From a virus, in the IMG/VR virus record IMGVR_UViG_3300030333_004689, positions 1 to 30,789 of that record: a stretch of DNA of 30,789 nt. One strand, 5' to 3'. The position numbers and the translations under genes were made by a program. Each line of letters begins with the position of its first letter. The first letter of the stretch is position 1. The notes beneath the pieces were generated by a model, which made no database searches, was not told the DNA's origin, and worked only from the letters and a program-made list of their open reading frames with translations. Shown in pieces: positions 17,501-23,498 of this stretch.

Positions 17501-18771
17501 GTGATCTAACTCTTTACTCCAATAATGCTAACTTGCATTATGATCATTATAATTTAGACACTGTTTTTAGACATTTTGGAACAGACAAAGATTTTATTTG
17601 GTACACAACGACTGGCGGCACAACGTCGGAAATTATGCGCCTCGACGGGTCGACAAGTTTAGTTAAAATTCAAGGTGAGGGAAGCGGTGAGGTTTTTATT
17701 GGCACAGCAAATTTTGGATCTGGTAATTATACTGGAATAGGTTTGGCAGGAGAATTAAACGCAGCTACTTATCACTTGTTAAGTTCAACAAACGATAAAA
17801 ATCTTTATCTAAACAGGACAAGCGGTGCAGATATGGTGTTTAACGAAGCTAACACTGCACAAATGCGATTAAAAGCAGGAGGGTATTTAGGAATTAACAA
17901 TAATAGTCCAACTAATTTGTTATCTGTTGTTGGTAAAAGTGACGATCAAACCTCAGTTGTAAAAATAACAAGATCACACGCAAGCGCATCTAATGACACT
18001 TATACATTGGACGTTGATAGCTCTTCTCATACGTCAAACATGACCGCAGGAGGTGCGTTTAGTGTTAAAGTTAATTCTGGAAAGGCTTTTAAAATTAATG
18101 GCAATGGCGACATTTTCCAAAATTACATTAATTACACAGATGAAAGCAACTACGAGGCTTTGAAAATATCGGCTGCGTCTGATCATGTTCAATTTACAAC
18201 TGAAACAGTCGGCACGTTTTCAAGCAATAACCGAAATTTTAAGTTTTATCAAAATGGTAGTACAAGGGCTGAAATTACCTCTAATGGAATAACTGCATAT
18301 AGCACTTTTTACACTGCAAGCGGTGGAGCGTTTAGGGCTTACGGACACGATAACATAATATCAACAGGAGGAGGCAGTCATGACATTAGATTTGAACCCA
18401 ATGACACCGAAGCGGTTAGAATATTTGCATCAACTTTAAGAATACATAGTGCAGAAGATAAATCTTGGACTGTTGGAGATACAGTTGCTTCCTTAGAATT
18501 TTTTAGTGCTGATCAAAGTGGGTCAGGACCAAACTCAGTTCGATCAGAAATAAATTTAGTAACTGAAAACACATTCGGATCTGCGCACAGTTTAAGTTTT
18601 GCAACTCGTGGAGATGCTTCAGGTTCACCAACAGAAAAAGCAAAAATTACATCAAGCGGAGATATGGAACTTGTGACTGACGGCAAAGGTTTAATTTTAT
18701 CATCACCTGATGGCACTCGTTACAAGATAACAGTTGCAAACGGTGGCGCAGTTACATCAACGGCAATGTAA
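14560..18771 (+). CDS. Long tail fibre protein, mosaic
   Basis: A 1403-residue fibre, the likely receptor-binding protein. Residues 1-290 are an attachment domain (MAHKFIIDNRSGQLYTDFSG; SREQREFEISILNGN). LPLAGGTMTGD (about 295-305) is a linker typical of phage fibres. The remainder is a repetitive beta shaft with units such as LMRLDGSASSINVPDDV, GTEAARFDS and SSGDMEL, as in fibres of marine T4-like phages. It ends TRYKITVANGGAVTSTAM, with no S74 chaperone domain. From about 15440 the DNA changes: Asp is mostly GAT instead of GAC, and 16 GATC sites occur. The distal part is therefore probably a recent acquisition. Confidence 0.85.
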   Translation: MAHKFIIDNRSGQLYTDFSGRRVTTAAEILKAERGLSPTLQVHVVNVATDTRAVTNETISNANVSLVIGEASAVPDKGLLKAQWNVSGTLYESANLDLQNLTADSLATAFNSAVYPVYNAGGLDIAEIGKGKFLLTMKNTGAVDGTPGLNVEAIDPPSGVEVTTVRTGDSDTRAQYLLSLAKLPVAKIASGSWSSATDGSFTGLSASISLNTTAMLAAISREQREFEISILNGNQVLHRSSVLINESLDPTASGTIVITSPTLFTLGSNAILQSETIALSGGLTYDGTTLAAPFLPLAGGTMTGDALFGDNVKAKFGTDSDLELYSNDTNVYLDAKKGDMYLRTVNVGDDIFLQSLDDIFLRPNNGTAGISVKAGGAVELYFDGSKKIESTDLGCTISGKLIVNGDMDVSGTTTTFNSTTVTVDDPIFTVGGDTAPGSDDNKDRGIEFRYYSGSAKIGFFGYDDSEDAFTFLTDATNNSEVFSGTLGSIKVGGGTVTGTLYVGDSIDHWGDGGTGLSFPSNDVVAFKTSGTEAARFDSSGLFKSLGDIENSKGTESSIKASETTNGHFLQLYQQATDSYLIAGKASGTPSQNLRFYTGGTEAARFDSNGKFIFASTAYGANTSEDYFRIKFEDVGGTANDVGIGQSASGSMDFNINPSGSYIWSRGTSGETMRLNSTGLGIGGTPSYPLVVKSTSASHQVVAVNRPDSDTAALFLGNNSGLNGIISANNSDLLFGKDFGNTFFEGFRLDTNGNLRVGNGTNIFLWRDNNNNYLNYANWVASTGSELTVQNNGSGGIHLKANGSNADVVFSAKDGTTLNELMRLDGSASSINVPDDVQLNIGSGIDLIHNSSNGFFKNTVGDLFVENTASGKDTIFKNDNDSGTATELLRLDGSASTIKVPDDIKLQFGSSNDLQIYHTTSNNQSWIYNSTGHLKLTNAAINSDIVFSCKDATTVNELMRLDGSASSINVPDDVSVKVGSSGDLTLYSNNANLHYDHYNLDTVFRHFGTDKDFIWYTTTGGTTSEIMRLDGSTSLVKIQGEGSGEVFIGTANFGSGNYTGIGLAGELNAATYHLLSSTNDKNLYLNRTSGADMVFNEANTAQMRLKAGGYLGINNNSPTNLLSVVGKSDDQTSVVKITRSHASASNDTYTLDVDSSSHTSNMTAGGAFSVKVNSGKAFKINGNGDIFQNYINYTDESNYEALKISAASDHVQFTTETVGTFSSNNRNFKFYQNGSTRAEITSNGITAYSTFYTASGGAFRAYGHDNIISTGGGSHDIRFEPNDTEAVRIFASTLRIHSAEDKSWTVGDTVASLEFFSADQSGSGPNSVRSEINLVTENTFGSAHSLSFATRGDASGSPTEKAKITSSGDMELVTDGKGLILSSPDGTRYKITVANGGAVTSTAM
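16147..16385 (+). repeat. Near-identical 32-bp repeat in fibre gene
   Basis: A 32-bp stretch beginning GGCACCGAGGCGGCTAGG occurs at 16147-16178 and 16354-16385 with one base difference. It encodes G-T-E-A-A-R-F-D-S. A diverged version is at about 18403. Such repeats permit recombination between fibre genes. Confidence 0.8.
16991..17670 (+). repeat. Four-copy fibre shaft repeat (RLDGSAS units)
   Basis: Four units share the core L(M/L)RLDGS: about 17018-17067, 17218-17270, 17428-17478 and 17630-17670. The first and third also share the preceding K-D-(G/A)-T-T-x-N-E and are nearly identical at DNA level. The unit spacing is about 200 bp (about 68 residues), which suggests duplicated shaft segments. 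Confidence 0.75.
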
Positions 18772-18780
18772 TAACAATTT

Positions 18781-18960
18781 ATGAAAGACCAACCAAACAC
18801 AACACTAACAAACGAGCAGTTTAATTTATTAGCTGCGTTAATTGACACAGGAATAAAAGCCGCAGGCTTGCAAGCGGTAAGCAATGACTTGCCCGGAGCC
18901 GTGCAAGCATTTGCTCAATTAAAACCAGAACAACCAGAGCCAGAAAAAACAGAAGAATGA
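18781..18960 (+). CDS. Small acidic protein after tail fibre
   Basis: A 59-residue protein, MKDQPNTTLTNEQFNLLAAL onward, ending in a Pro/Glu-rich tail (PEQPEPEKTEE). It starts 9 bp after the fibre stop and overlaps the next start by 4 bp (ATGA). An amphipathic helix (residues 10-45) precedes the tail. Small proteins here often act as fibre assembly helpers, but no family is recognised. Confidence 0.65.
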   Translation: MKDQPNTTLTNEQFNLLAALIDTGIKAAGLQAVSNDLPGAVQAFAQLKPEQPEPEKTEE

Positions 18961-19259
18961 AATTTGAATACACCTTAACAGATGACGAACTGGCAGGGGT
19001 TAGCAAATCACTGGAGGCGCACAACAATGCAAAGCCTCAAGAGATTGACAACCCCGACCACGTACCAAGTCAAGGCAGTCCAACAATGCCAGACCCAGAA
19101 AACGAAGGTGAGGAAATTGCAAATCCTGACTTTGTTGAGGCAGTCGGTGAGCCAAAAATACCAAACCCTGACTTGATCGCTGACGAAGATGCTTATTTGA
19201 ATTTTGTATTTTCTGAGTGCTTTAAGTCATACCAAAAACAGTTTGAACTTGATGGCTAA
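18957..19259 (+). CDS. Acidic hypothetical protein with NPD repeats
   Basis: A 100-residue, very acidic protein. It carries a loosely repeated segment: NPDHVPSQGSPTMPDP, NPDFVEAVGEPKIPNPD, each with Asn-Pro-Asp and Pro-(D/N)-P. The C-terminal 25 residues are helical (AYLNFVFSECFKSYQKQFE). Overlaps both neighbours. Function unknown; location suggests a virion or fibre-linked role. Confidence 0.65.
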   Translation: MKFEYTLTDDELAGVSKSLEAHNNAKPQEIDNPDHVPSQGSPTMPDPENEGEEIANPDFVEAVGEPKIPNPDLIADEDAYLNFVFSECFKSYQKQFELDG

Positions 19260-19524
19260 AGCAACCTGGTGGCAAAGACCAGGGCGGCGCCGACAACACC
19301 CAAAATTAAACATGAAAACACTTATAAAAAAATTGATTGAAAAGCATTTAGTGCAAGGCTGGGGAAAACGTCAGCTAATTAAACTAGGCGCTGTTGTCAT
19401 TCCTTACATTGGAATTAGTCAACATGATTGGGACGGCGTTATAGCTACTTCTGTAGCTGGCGCCCTGGTATTAATAGAAATAATTTTTTCTAAAATGAAC
19501 GCTAAGAGATTGGAAACTAAATAA
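19252..19524 (+). CDS. Small membrane protein, holin-like
   Basis: A 90-residue protein from ATG 19252, overlapping the previous stop by 8 bp. ATG 19312 (MKTLIKKLIEKHLVQGWGKR) is an equally possible start. A basic helix is followed by one or two membrane segments (LIKLGAVVIPYIGIS and GVIATSVAGALVLIEIIFS), then a basic tail. Size, topology and neighbours fit a holin or holin-like protein. Confidence 0.6.
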   Translation: MAKATWWQRPGRRRQHPKLNMKTLIKKLIEKHLVQGWGKRQLIKLGAVVIPYIGISQHDWDGVIATSVAGALVLIEIIFSKMNAKRLETK

Positions 19525-19716
19525 ATGAAAAACATAAAAGTAATTATTGGACTATTATTATTAACTGTTGCACCTAGCTGCACTATTTTAAAACCTGGCG
19601 GACCTGTAAGCGACCTAAACGCATTTGCTGGCGACCGTACTGTACTAGGCGCCGAAGTTGAGGTATTAGGCATTAAAAAAGTTGGTGCTGGTGTTTGGGT
19701 TAAAGACGTAGATTAA
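19525..19716 (+). CDS. Small lipoprotein, possible outer spanin
   Basis: A 63-residue protein with a lipoprotein-type signal: MKNIKVIIGLLLLTVAPSC, Cys19 being the probable lipidation site (lipobox TVAPSC is slightly off consensus). The mature part is 44 residues. It follows the holin-like gene without a gap and lies two genes before the endolysin. A small lipoprotein here could be a spanin that disrupts the outer membrane. It would imply a Gram-negative host. Confidence 0.6.
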   Translation: MKNIKVIIGLLLLTVAPSCTILKPGGPVSDLNAFAGDRTVLGAEVEVLGIKKVGAGVWVKDVD

Positions 19717-19902
19717 ATGAGTAACAAAGCATTAGGGCTAATAAATTTTACGTGTATTTTTATACCTATGTTATTGGGCATAATGGAAGCACTGACCGGC
19801 AAGCCAATGGGTAACGGCCCATTAGTGGGCATTGTTGGCATATTTATGATTATATTCGGAATATGGGCTAGCATTAGGCTTATTAAAATTGATAGCTATT
19901 GA
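19717..19902 (+). CDS. Two-helix membrane protein, candidate holin
   Basis: A 61-residue protein with two membrane segments: ALGLINFTCIFIPMLLGIME and GPLVGIVGIFMIIFGIWASI, separated by a short polar turn (TGKPMGNG). This is class II holin topology. It follows the lipoprotein stop directly (TAA-ATG) and ends 3 bp before the endolysin start. Confidence 0.65.
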   Translation: MSNKALGLINFTCIFIPMLLGIMEALTGKPMGNGPLVGIVGIFMIIFGIWASIRLIKIDSY

Positions 19903-19905
19903 TTT

Positions 19906-20211
19906 ATGTTTAGGCGTTTACGTCGATTTATTCGCCGTTTGGTGAGTAGAAAAAAACAACAGCCGGTAAAACCTAGGCTGCGTTTTGTTGTAGACGCCAG
20001 GAGTAAAGAAGTATTAGCAACGTTAGACAAACGGGTACAACCAACGTTTACGCAGCTTGTTCAAATAGCCAAAGCAATGGGGCAAAAATATGGCGTAGAA
20101 GTAAAAGCTATTTCTGGACACCGTAGTTATTCAAAACAAGCTGAGTTATACGCTAAAGGGCGAACAAAGCCAGGCAGCATAGTTACGCATGCAAAGCCTG
20201 GCTATTCCTGA
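19906..20211 (+). CDS. M15 endolysin, N-terminal part (interrupted by UGA)
   Basis: A 101-residue open frame with the first half of an M15-type peptidoglycan peptidase. A basic N-terminus (MFRRLRRFIRRLVSRKK) precedes DARSKEVLATLDKRVQPTF and the motif SGHRSYSKQAELYAKGRTKP, ending HAKPGYS. In related enzymes GxS is followed by one residue and HNFG. Here a UGA stop follows the Ser codon UCC (20206-20208). The active-site His, Asp and His lie in the next frame (+1). Ribosomal shifting, two-part expression or gene decay could explain this. Confidence 0.85.
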   Translation: MFRRLRRFIRRLVSRKKQQPVKPRLRFVVDARSKEVLATLDKRVQPTFTQLVQIAKAMGQKYGVEVKAISGHRSYSKQAELYAKGRTKPGSIVTHAKPGYS

Positions 20212-20494
20212 CCCCGTAAGGGGTTTTATAAAAGCTAAACATAACTTTGGAACAGCTTTAGATTTTGGCTGTTTTGACAAAAAAACCGGCGAATATTTAG
20301 ACGCTAAAGATGGTAAATTAGTAGCTAAGATTTACAGAGCCATATACAACGAGGCAGAACGGCAAGACCTTAGAATAACTTGGGGCGGTCTATGGCGCAG
20401 TTTTAAAGACACACCACATTTTGAATATATAACTGGCTTAACTATGGCCGAAATGCGCCAACGTAAAGAGGCCGGGTTGCCTGTTTTTGCATAA
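20189..20494 (+). CDS. M15 endolysin, C-terminal catalytic part
   Basis: In the +1 frame, this carries the zinc site of the M15 peptidase: HNFGTALDFG (His and Asp ligands) and DTPHFEY (third ligand), with WGGLWRSF between. The frame is open from ATG 20189, overlapping the N-terminal part by 23 bp. If entered by a +1 shift at UCC-UGA-C, reading resumes at GAC 20210 and gives DPVRGFIKAKHNFG, a protein of about 195 residues. That has about nine residues between S and xHNFG that the family lacks. It lyses the host wall by cutting the stem peptide. Confidence 0.8.
   Translation: MQSLAIPDPVRGFIKAKHNFGTALDFGCFDKKTGEYLDAKDGKLVAKIYRAIYNEAERQDLRITWGGLWRSFKDTPHFEYITGLTMAEMRQRKEAGLPVFA
20212..20233 (+). 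promoter_or_regulatory. Hairpin CCCC-GTAA-GGGG just after the endolysin UGA
   Basis: CCCC (20212-20215), the GNRA-type loop GTAA and GGGG (20220-20223) form a 4-bp G-C hairpin. TTTTATAAAA (20224-20233), itself self-complementary, follows at once. The hairpin begins directly after the UGA and lies inside a 28-nt stretch absent from related enzymes. It could stimulate recoding; alternatively it is a tiny terminator-like element. Confidence 0.5.
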
Positions 20495-20815
20495 ATGAAT
20501 TTGCCAATATTAGAAGCTATTAGCGGAGTATTAGCAGCGGTTGCTGCTTACTACTCTATAAAAGCTAAAAAAGAAGCTGGCGAGGCTAACAAGGCGGTTA
20601 ACCATACCGAGCCAGGGCAGCCCAGGCTGTACGACATTGCCTTAAATAACGCTACTAACCTGGCAACTATAAAAGAGAGGCAGCGCAATGTAGAAGCCAA
20701 CGTCGACGATTTAAAAGAAGGCCAGGACAAACACGCAAAGACCCTAGCTAAACATTCCCAATTATTAAAAGCCCACGGTAAATATTTAGAAAGTTTAACC
20801 TCAGATAATGACTAA
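20495..20815 (+). CDS. Membrane-anchored coiled-coil protein, spanin- or holin-like
   Basis: A 106-residue protein with an N-terminal hydrophobic segment (LPILEAISGVLAAVAAYYSI) and a long polar coiled coil (NLATIKERQRNVEANVDDLK through the C-terminus). It starts directly after the endolysin stop. An N-terminal anchor plus coiled coil fits an inner-membrane spanin; some actinophage lysis cassettes have a similar membrane protein. No transmembrane hairpin is seen. Confidence 0.6.
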   Translation: MNLPILEAISGVLAAVAAYYSIKAKKEAGEANKAVNHTEPGQPRLYDIALNNATNLATIKERQRNVEANVDDLKEGQDKHAKTLAKHSQLLKAHGKYLESLTSDND

Positions 20816-21544
20816 ATGCGTTTTACCTTTATAGCTGTTTCAGACACTCACGGCGAATTAATTGACCTAGACTATCAGAAAAAAGTTTTACAATTTGTAA
20901 AAGACCATAAGCCAAAAAAACGTTTTCATTTAGGCGACTGGTTAGACCTTCGAGCTTGTCGAGTGGGTGCAAGCCAGGAAGATAAAGCTAGCAGCCTGGT
21001 AAATGACATAAAAAGCGGTTTAGGCTTTTTAAAAGCATACAGGCCACACGTTTTAATGAGTGGTAACCATGACCACCGTTTAAACGTCATTGCCCAATCT
21101 GATAGAGACAGCTTAGAAATTGATTACGCTAGGCAATTACAAAAGCAAATAGACAAAGAGCTAAAAGCATTAAAGACAAAAGTTTACCCTTATGACGTTA
21201 GGCGTGGTTGGCACGAGTTTGCGCCAGGGCGCTTAATTGGCCACGGTTATGCTAGTTCTATTTATGCCGCCAAGCAGCACAGTTTAAATTTTGGCAGCGT
21301 TATAGTTGGCCACGTACATAGTTTTGATTTTCACAGGCTTGATAATTTAGCCGGTGACGAAAGCTGGACAATAGGCTGTGGCTGTAAAATTGAACAAGAA
21401 TATAACCGAACGCATAGGCGGCGATTAAAGCACCAAGTGGGCTTTGTTTATGGCGTGGCAGACGACAAAACAGGAGATTGGCAAATATGGCCAGTAAGAA
21501 GAACAAAAAACGGAATATGGCTAGACCCGACAAAAATAATTTAG
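20816..21544 (+). CDS. Metallophosphoesterase
   Basis: A 242-residue calcineurin-like enzyme with the complete metal-binding signature: SDTHG (D10, H12), LGDWLD (D41), GNHDH (about 81-85), a later His and GHVHS (about 165-169). Substrate unknown; such phage enzymes may be nucleases, 2',3'-cyclic phosphodiesterases or phosphatases. It starts directly after the previous stop and its end overlaps the next gene by about 58 bp. The distance from the lysis genes makes a role in lysis itself unlikely. Confidence 0.88.
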   Translation: MRFTFIAVSDTHGELIDLDYQKKVLQFVKDHKPKKRFHLGDWLDLRACRVGASQEDKASSLVNDIKSGLGFLKAYRPHVLMSGNHDHRLNVIAQSDRDSLEIDYARQLQKQIDKELKALKTKVYPYDVRRGWHEFAPGRLIGHGYASSIYAAKQHSLNFGSVIVGHVHSFDFHRLDNLAGDESWTIGCGCKIEQEYNRTHRRRLKHQVGFVYGVADDKTGDWQIWPVRRTKNGIWLDPTKII

Positions 21545-21765
21545 AAGAAGTTGCTAAGAAATTTCAAAGCCTTATTAACGCGCCTAAACAGCACCCTAGG
21601 CCGCCTAATTCTATAAGTGCCACAGAATACGCAGAACGGTCAAATATACATTATAAAACAGCCGCCGACTATTTGCGGAAGTTATATAAAGACGGTTACG
21701 CTAGGCGTTACAAGTGGGGTAAAATGTTTGTTTACGTCTTAGAAGAAGATGCAGAAAATACCTAA
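21487..21765 (+). CDS. Small winged-helix DNA-binding protein
   Basis: A 92-residue basic protein from ATG 21487; ATG 21517 (MARPDKNNLEE) is an alternative. Residues 40-85 form a wHTH: SATEYAERSNIHYKTAADYL, then KLYKDGYARRYKWGKMFVYVL as the wing. Candidate transcription regulator or replication accessory. It overlaps the previous gene by 58 bp, an unusually long overlap, so the later start is worth considering. It overlaps the next by 17 bp. Confidence 0.65.
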   Translation: MASKKNKKRNMARPDKNNLEEVAKKFQSLINAPKQHPRPPNSISATEYAERSNIHYKTAADYLRKLYKDGYARRYKWGKMFVYVLEEDAENT

Positions 21766-22054
21766 ACACGTTGAAATTATTGGGCATAAATACAGCGTTG
21801 TTATTTCTACAGAAATGTCAGAAGACGAATTAGGCCGTTGTGATTACAACAACCAAAAAATACTAATTAGCAAACACCAAGCTAGTGACACAATGCGCGA
21901 CACTTTACTACATGAAATAATACACGCTGTACACTGGCTTATGGGGCTAGGGGATAACAGCACAGAAGAGGAATACACAGCTAGAACGGCAACGGGGCTT
22001 CGCAGCGTTATGCTACAAAACCCCGAAGTCGTTAATTATTTGTTGGGTCGTTAA
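21749..22054 (+). CDS. Small HEXXH metalloprotein
   Basis: A 101-residue protein with HEIIHAVH (residues 55-62), a gluzincin-type zinc motif, and a downstream acidic stretch (STEEEYTART) that may supply the third ligand. It resembles small ImmA/IrrE- or SprT-like phage proteins. If active it could cleave a repressor, as ImmA does, but no substrate is evident. It ends one base before the stop of the leftward early genes, with no terminator between. Confidence 0.7.
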   Translation: MQKIPKHVEIIGHKYSVVISTEMSEDELGRCDYNNQKILISKHQASDTMRDTLLHEIIHAVHWLMGLGDNSTEEEYTARTATGLRSVMLQNPEVVNYLLGR

Positions 22055-22423
22055 TTATTCAAAACTATTAGTTTCTGGGTTAAACCATTTAATAAAACTA
22101 ATACCTACGCCGCGTTCAGCAGCTTTTAAAATATCTTTGTTTTGATAAATTGAGCAGTTAAAAGTAGTAATATTGTTTTTACATCTTGCTGAAAAAAATT
22201 CGTCAACAGTCCAATTACCTAAACCGTTTTCTTTTGGCTCATGTATAGCTAACACAGCATATTGACCATGTGTTAAAAGTTTTACTTTATAAAAGTTACC
22301 CCTAGCTCCAAATTCAATATTTCTTTTATTTTTTTCTAGCAATTCAGCAATTTTTTTTATTTTAGTTTTACTAAATTTGTAAGTTACTTTTTTAAGTTTT
22401 GGTTTTGGTTTTGTTTTTGTCAT
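22055..22423 (-). CDS. Lys-rich hypothetical early protein
   Basis: A 122-residue protein with a strongly basic N-terminus (MTKTKPKPKLKKVTYKFSKT) and a mixed alpha-beta core (YKVKLLTHGQYAVLAIHEPK, ending GVGISFIKWFNP). No family recognised. Its start is 17 bp from an operator-like 15-mer (22440-22455), with an upstream sequence nearly the same as that of the next gene, so both are probably co-regulated. Confidence 0.65.
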   Translation of the reverse strand: MTKTKPKPKLKKVTYKFSKTKIKKIAELLEKNKRNIEFGARGNFYKVKLLTHGQYAVLAIHEPKENGLGNWTVDEFFSARCKNNITTFNCSIYQNKDILKAAERGVGISFIKWFNPETNSFE

Positions 22424-22439
22424 TTTGTTATTGTGTTGT

Positions 22440-22455
22440 GGGTGGTTAACACCCC
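22440..22455 (-). promoter_or_regulatory. Operator-like 15-mer, copy A
   Basis: On the minus strand this reads GGGGTGTTAACCACCC, sharing GGGGTGTTAACCACC with copies B, C and D. It is a partial inverted repeat (GGGGTG / CACC) round TTAAC. It lies 17 bp upstream of the ATG at 22423. Confidence 0.6.
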
Positions 22456-22466
22456 GATTAAAAAAA

Positions 22467-22763
22467 TTATCTTAAAAAACTTTTTTTGTAAGCTATAACA
22501 CTGTCTAAAGTTTCAAGAGCGCTAGATAGTGTTTTATAAGTATTTTCATAAGCATTATCTACCCAACTGCCGCAACCAAACATAACCCAAATTTTATTAC
22601 CCATATAATCATATAAAGCTCCATCACCATATTCATTTTTAGACTGTCTATAAATTCCCCATGTGTTTTCTGTTCTATGCATTGCTTTTTTTACAATGTG
22701 ATAAATTTCACCATCTTTTTTTATAATATAATGGCCTTTTCTGTATTTAGTTTTATTTGTCAT
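22467..22763 (-). CDS. Hypothetical early protein
   Basis: A 98-residue protein, MTNKTKYRKGHYIIKKDGEI onward. The start at ATG 22763 is chosen because it has the same upstream layout as the gene starting at 22423; a longer frame would run back through the operator. The protein is basic and aromatic (WGIYRQSKNEYGDGALYDYM, WVMFGCGSWVD), with no motif I recognise. Confidence 0.6.
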   Translation of the reverse strand: MTNKTKYRKGHYIIKKDGEIYHIVKKAMHRTENTWGIYRQSKNEYGDGALYDYMGNKIWVMFGCGSWVDNAYENTYKTLSSALETLDSVIAYKKSFLR

Positions 22764-22779
22764 GCTGTTGTTGTGTTGT

Positions 22780-22796
22780 GGGGTGGTTAACACCCC
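22780..22796 (-). promoter_or_regulatory. Operator-like 15-mer, copy B
   Basis: On the minus strand GGGGTGTTAACCACCCC, a 6-bp inverted repeat (GGGGTG / CACCCC) with a TTAAC centre. It is 16 bp upstream of ATG 22763. Surrounding bases (CACAACACAA, CGGTT/CGATT) match copy A, showing that the whole control region was duplicated. Confidence 0.6.
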
Positions 22797-22804
22797 GGTT
22801 AAAA

Positions 22805-23197
22805 TTAAGCGGCTATGTATTCGCTATTAAAACGGTCATTAACATCTACATAATATGTACCAGCTTTACGGCGCCAGAATGAGCCAGGTACAGCCCTTTT
22901 AAATTCTTTTAAACGTTGTTTGTCATCCTGTGTAGTGAATTTTGCGTCACTTTTAAATATTACGCCGTCAACGTCGCACATAGCTAGAGCATTAGCTAAA
23001 CCGCAATCAGACCATTCACAGGTAAAACCCTCTTCAAATTTTTGGTCAATCATGAAATGAACTCTGTAAAAAGTTTCTTCGTAGTTTTCACCGTTTCTAG
23101 CCGGTGCTACTTTTGCCTCAACAATTTGTAAAATTTTGTTGCCTTCTGTTACTACTAATTTGATTAGTCTTTTTTTCATATACATTGTTTTGCTCAT
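22805..23197 (-). CDS. Hypothetical early protein
   Basis: A 130-residue protein from ATG 23197 (MSKTMYMKKRLIKLVVTEGN). That start lies nine bases from an ACTCGCA-type site; the longer alternative (MCEYIN, 23215) would overlap it. Rich in charged residues, with YEETFYRVHFMIDQKFEEGF and FWRRKAGTYYVDVND. No family recognised. Confidence 0.65.
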   Translation of the reverse strand: MSKTMYMKKRLIKLVVTEGNKILQIVEAKVAPARNGENYEETFYRVHFMIDQKFEEGFTCEWSDCGLANALAMCDVDGVIFKSDAKFTTQDDKQRLKEFKRAVPGSFWRRKAGTYYVDVNDRFNSEYIAA

Positions 23198-23205
23198 GTT
23201 TATAT

Positions 23206-23224
23206 ACTCGCACATTCTGCGAGT
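23206..23224. promoter_or_regulatory. Palindromic operator-like site
   Basis: ACTCGCA-CATTC-TGCGAGT: perfect 7-bp arms round five bases. On the minus strand it is followed by TATATAAAC and ATG 23197, the same spacing as at the XRE operon (3504). TATATA may be the -10 element, giving a very short leader. Confidence 0.65.
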
Positions 23225-23261
23225 TATGTAAAGGGCAAAAGTACATTTTTTTTATTTTTTT

Positions 23262-23498
23262 TTAATGGTCTGTTTTTACTAGGAAAAAAGGGGTTTTACT
23301 GCCAACATACGCGCCAACAATATTAAATTCGTAATGTTCTATGGCTTCTTCCCTGGTTAAATCTGAATTTTTTTGAATTAATTCAATGGTTTTTTCTTCA
23401 TCATAACAAGCTACCGGCTGAGTGCCACAGCGGTAAACATAACCTATTAAGGCGTCTTCTAAACCATCAGCAAAAAGCATTTTATTTTTATCAATCAT
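23262..23498 (-). CDS. Conserved phage hypothetical protein
   Basis: A 78-residue protein. FADGLEDALIGYVYRCGTQP, YDEEKTIELIQK, TREEAIEHYEFNIVGAYVG and TPFFL match a frequent uncharacterised phage family, whose members keep the 'E.A..Y.EFN..GAYVG...P.f' ending. Function unknown. Overlaps the upstream gene's stop by 4 bp (ATGA). Confidence 0.75.
   Translation of the reverse strand: MIDKNKMLFADGLEDALIGYVYRCGTQPVACYDEEKTIELIQKNSDLTREEAIEHYEFNIVGAYVGSKTPFFLVKTDH

Noticed and set aside
14910-18716. Antisense open frames in the fibre gene and similar frames opposite terminase, portal and capsid genes
   Set aside because: They lie fully opposite strongly supported genes, show no family motifs, and have low-complexity composition expected of shadows.
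20812-21544. Metallophosphoesterase as a second lysin
   Set aside because: Motifs are those of phosphoesterases; no wall-binding or muralytic domain is seen.
22040-22070. Bidirectional terminator between convergent genes ending at 22054 and 22055
   Set aside because: The genes meet with no gap and no stable hairpin with a T tract is visible.
22764-22793. Upstream start for the early gene at 22763
   Set aside because: It would lie inside the operator-like repeat and break the layout shared with the gene at 22423.
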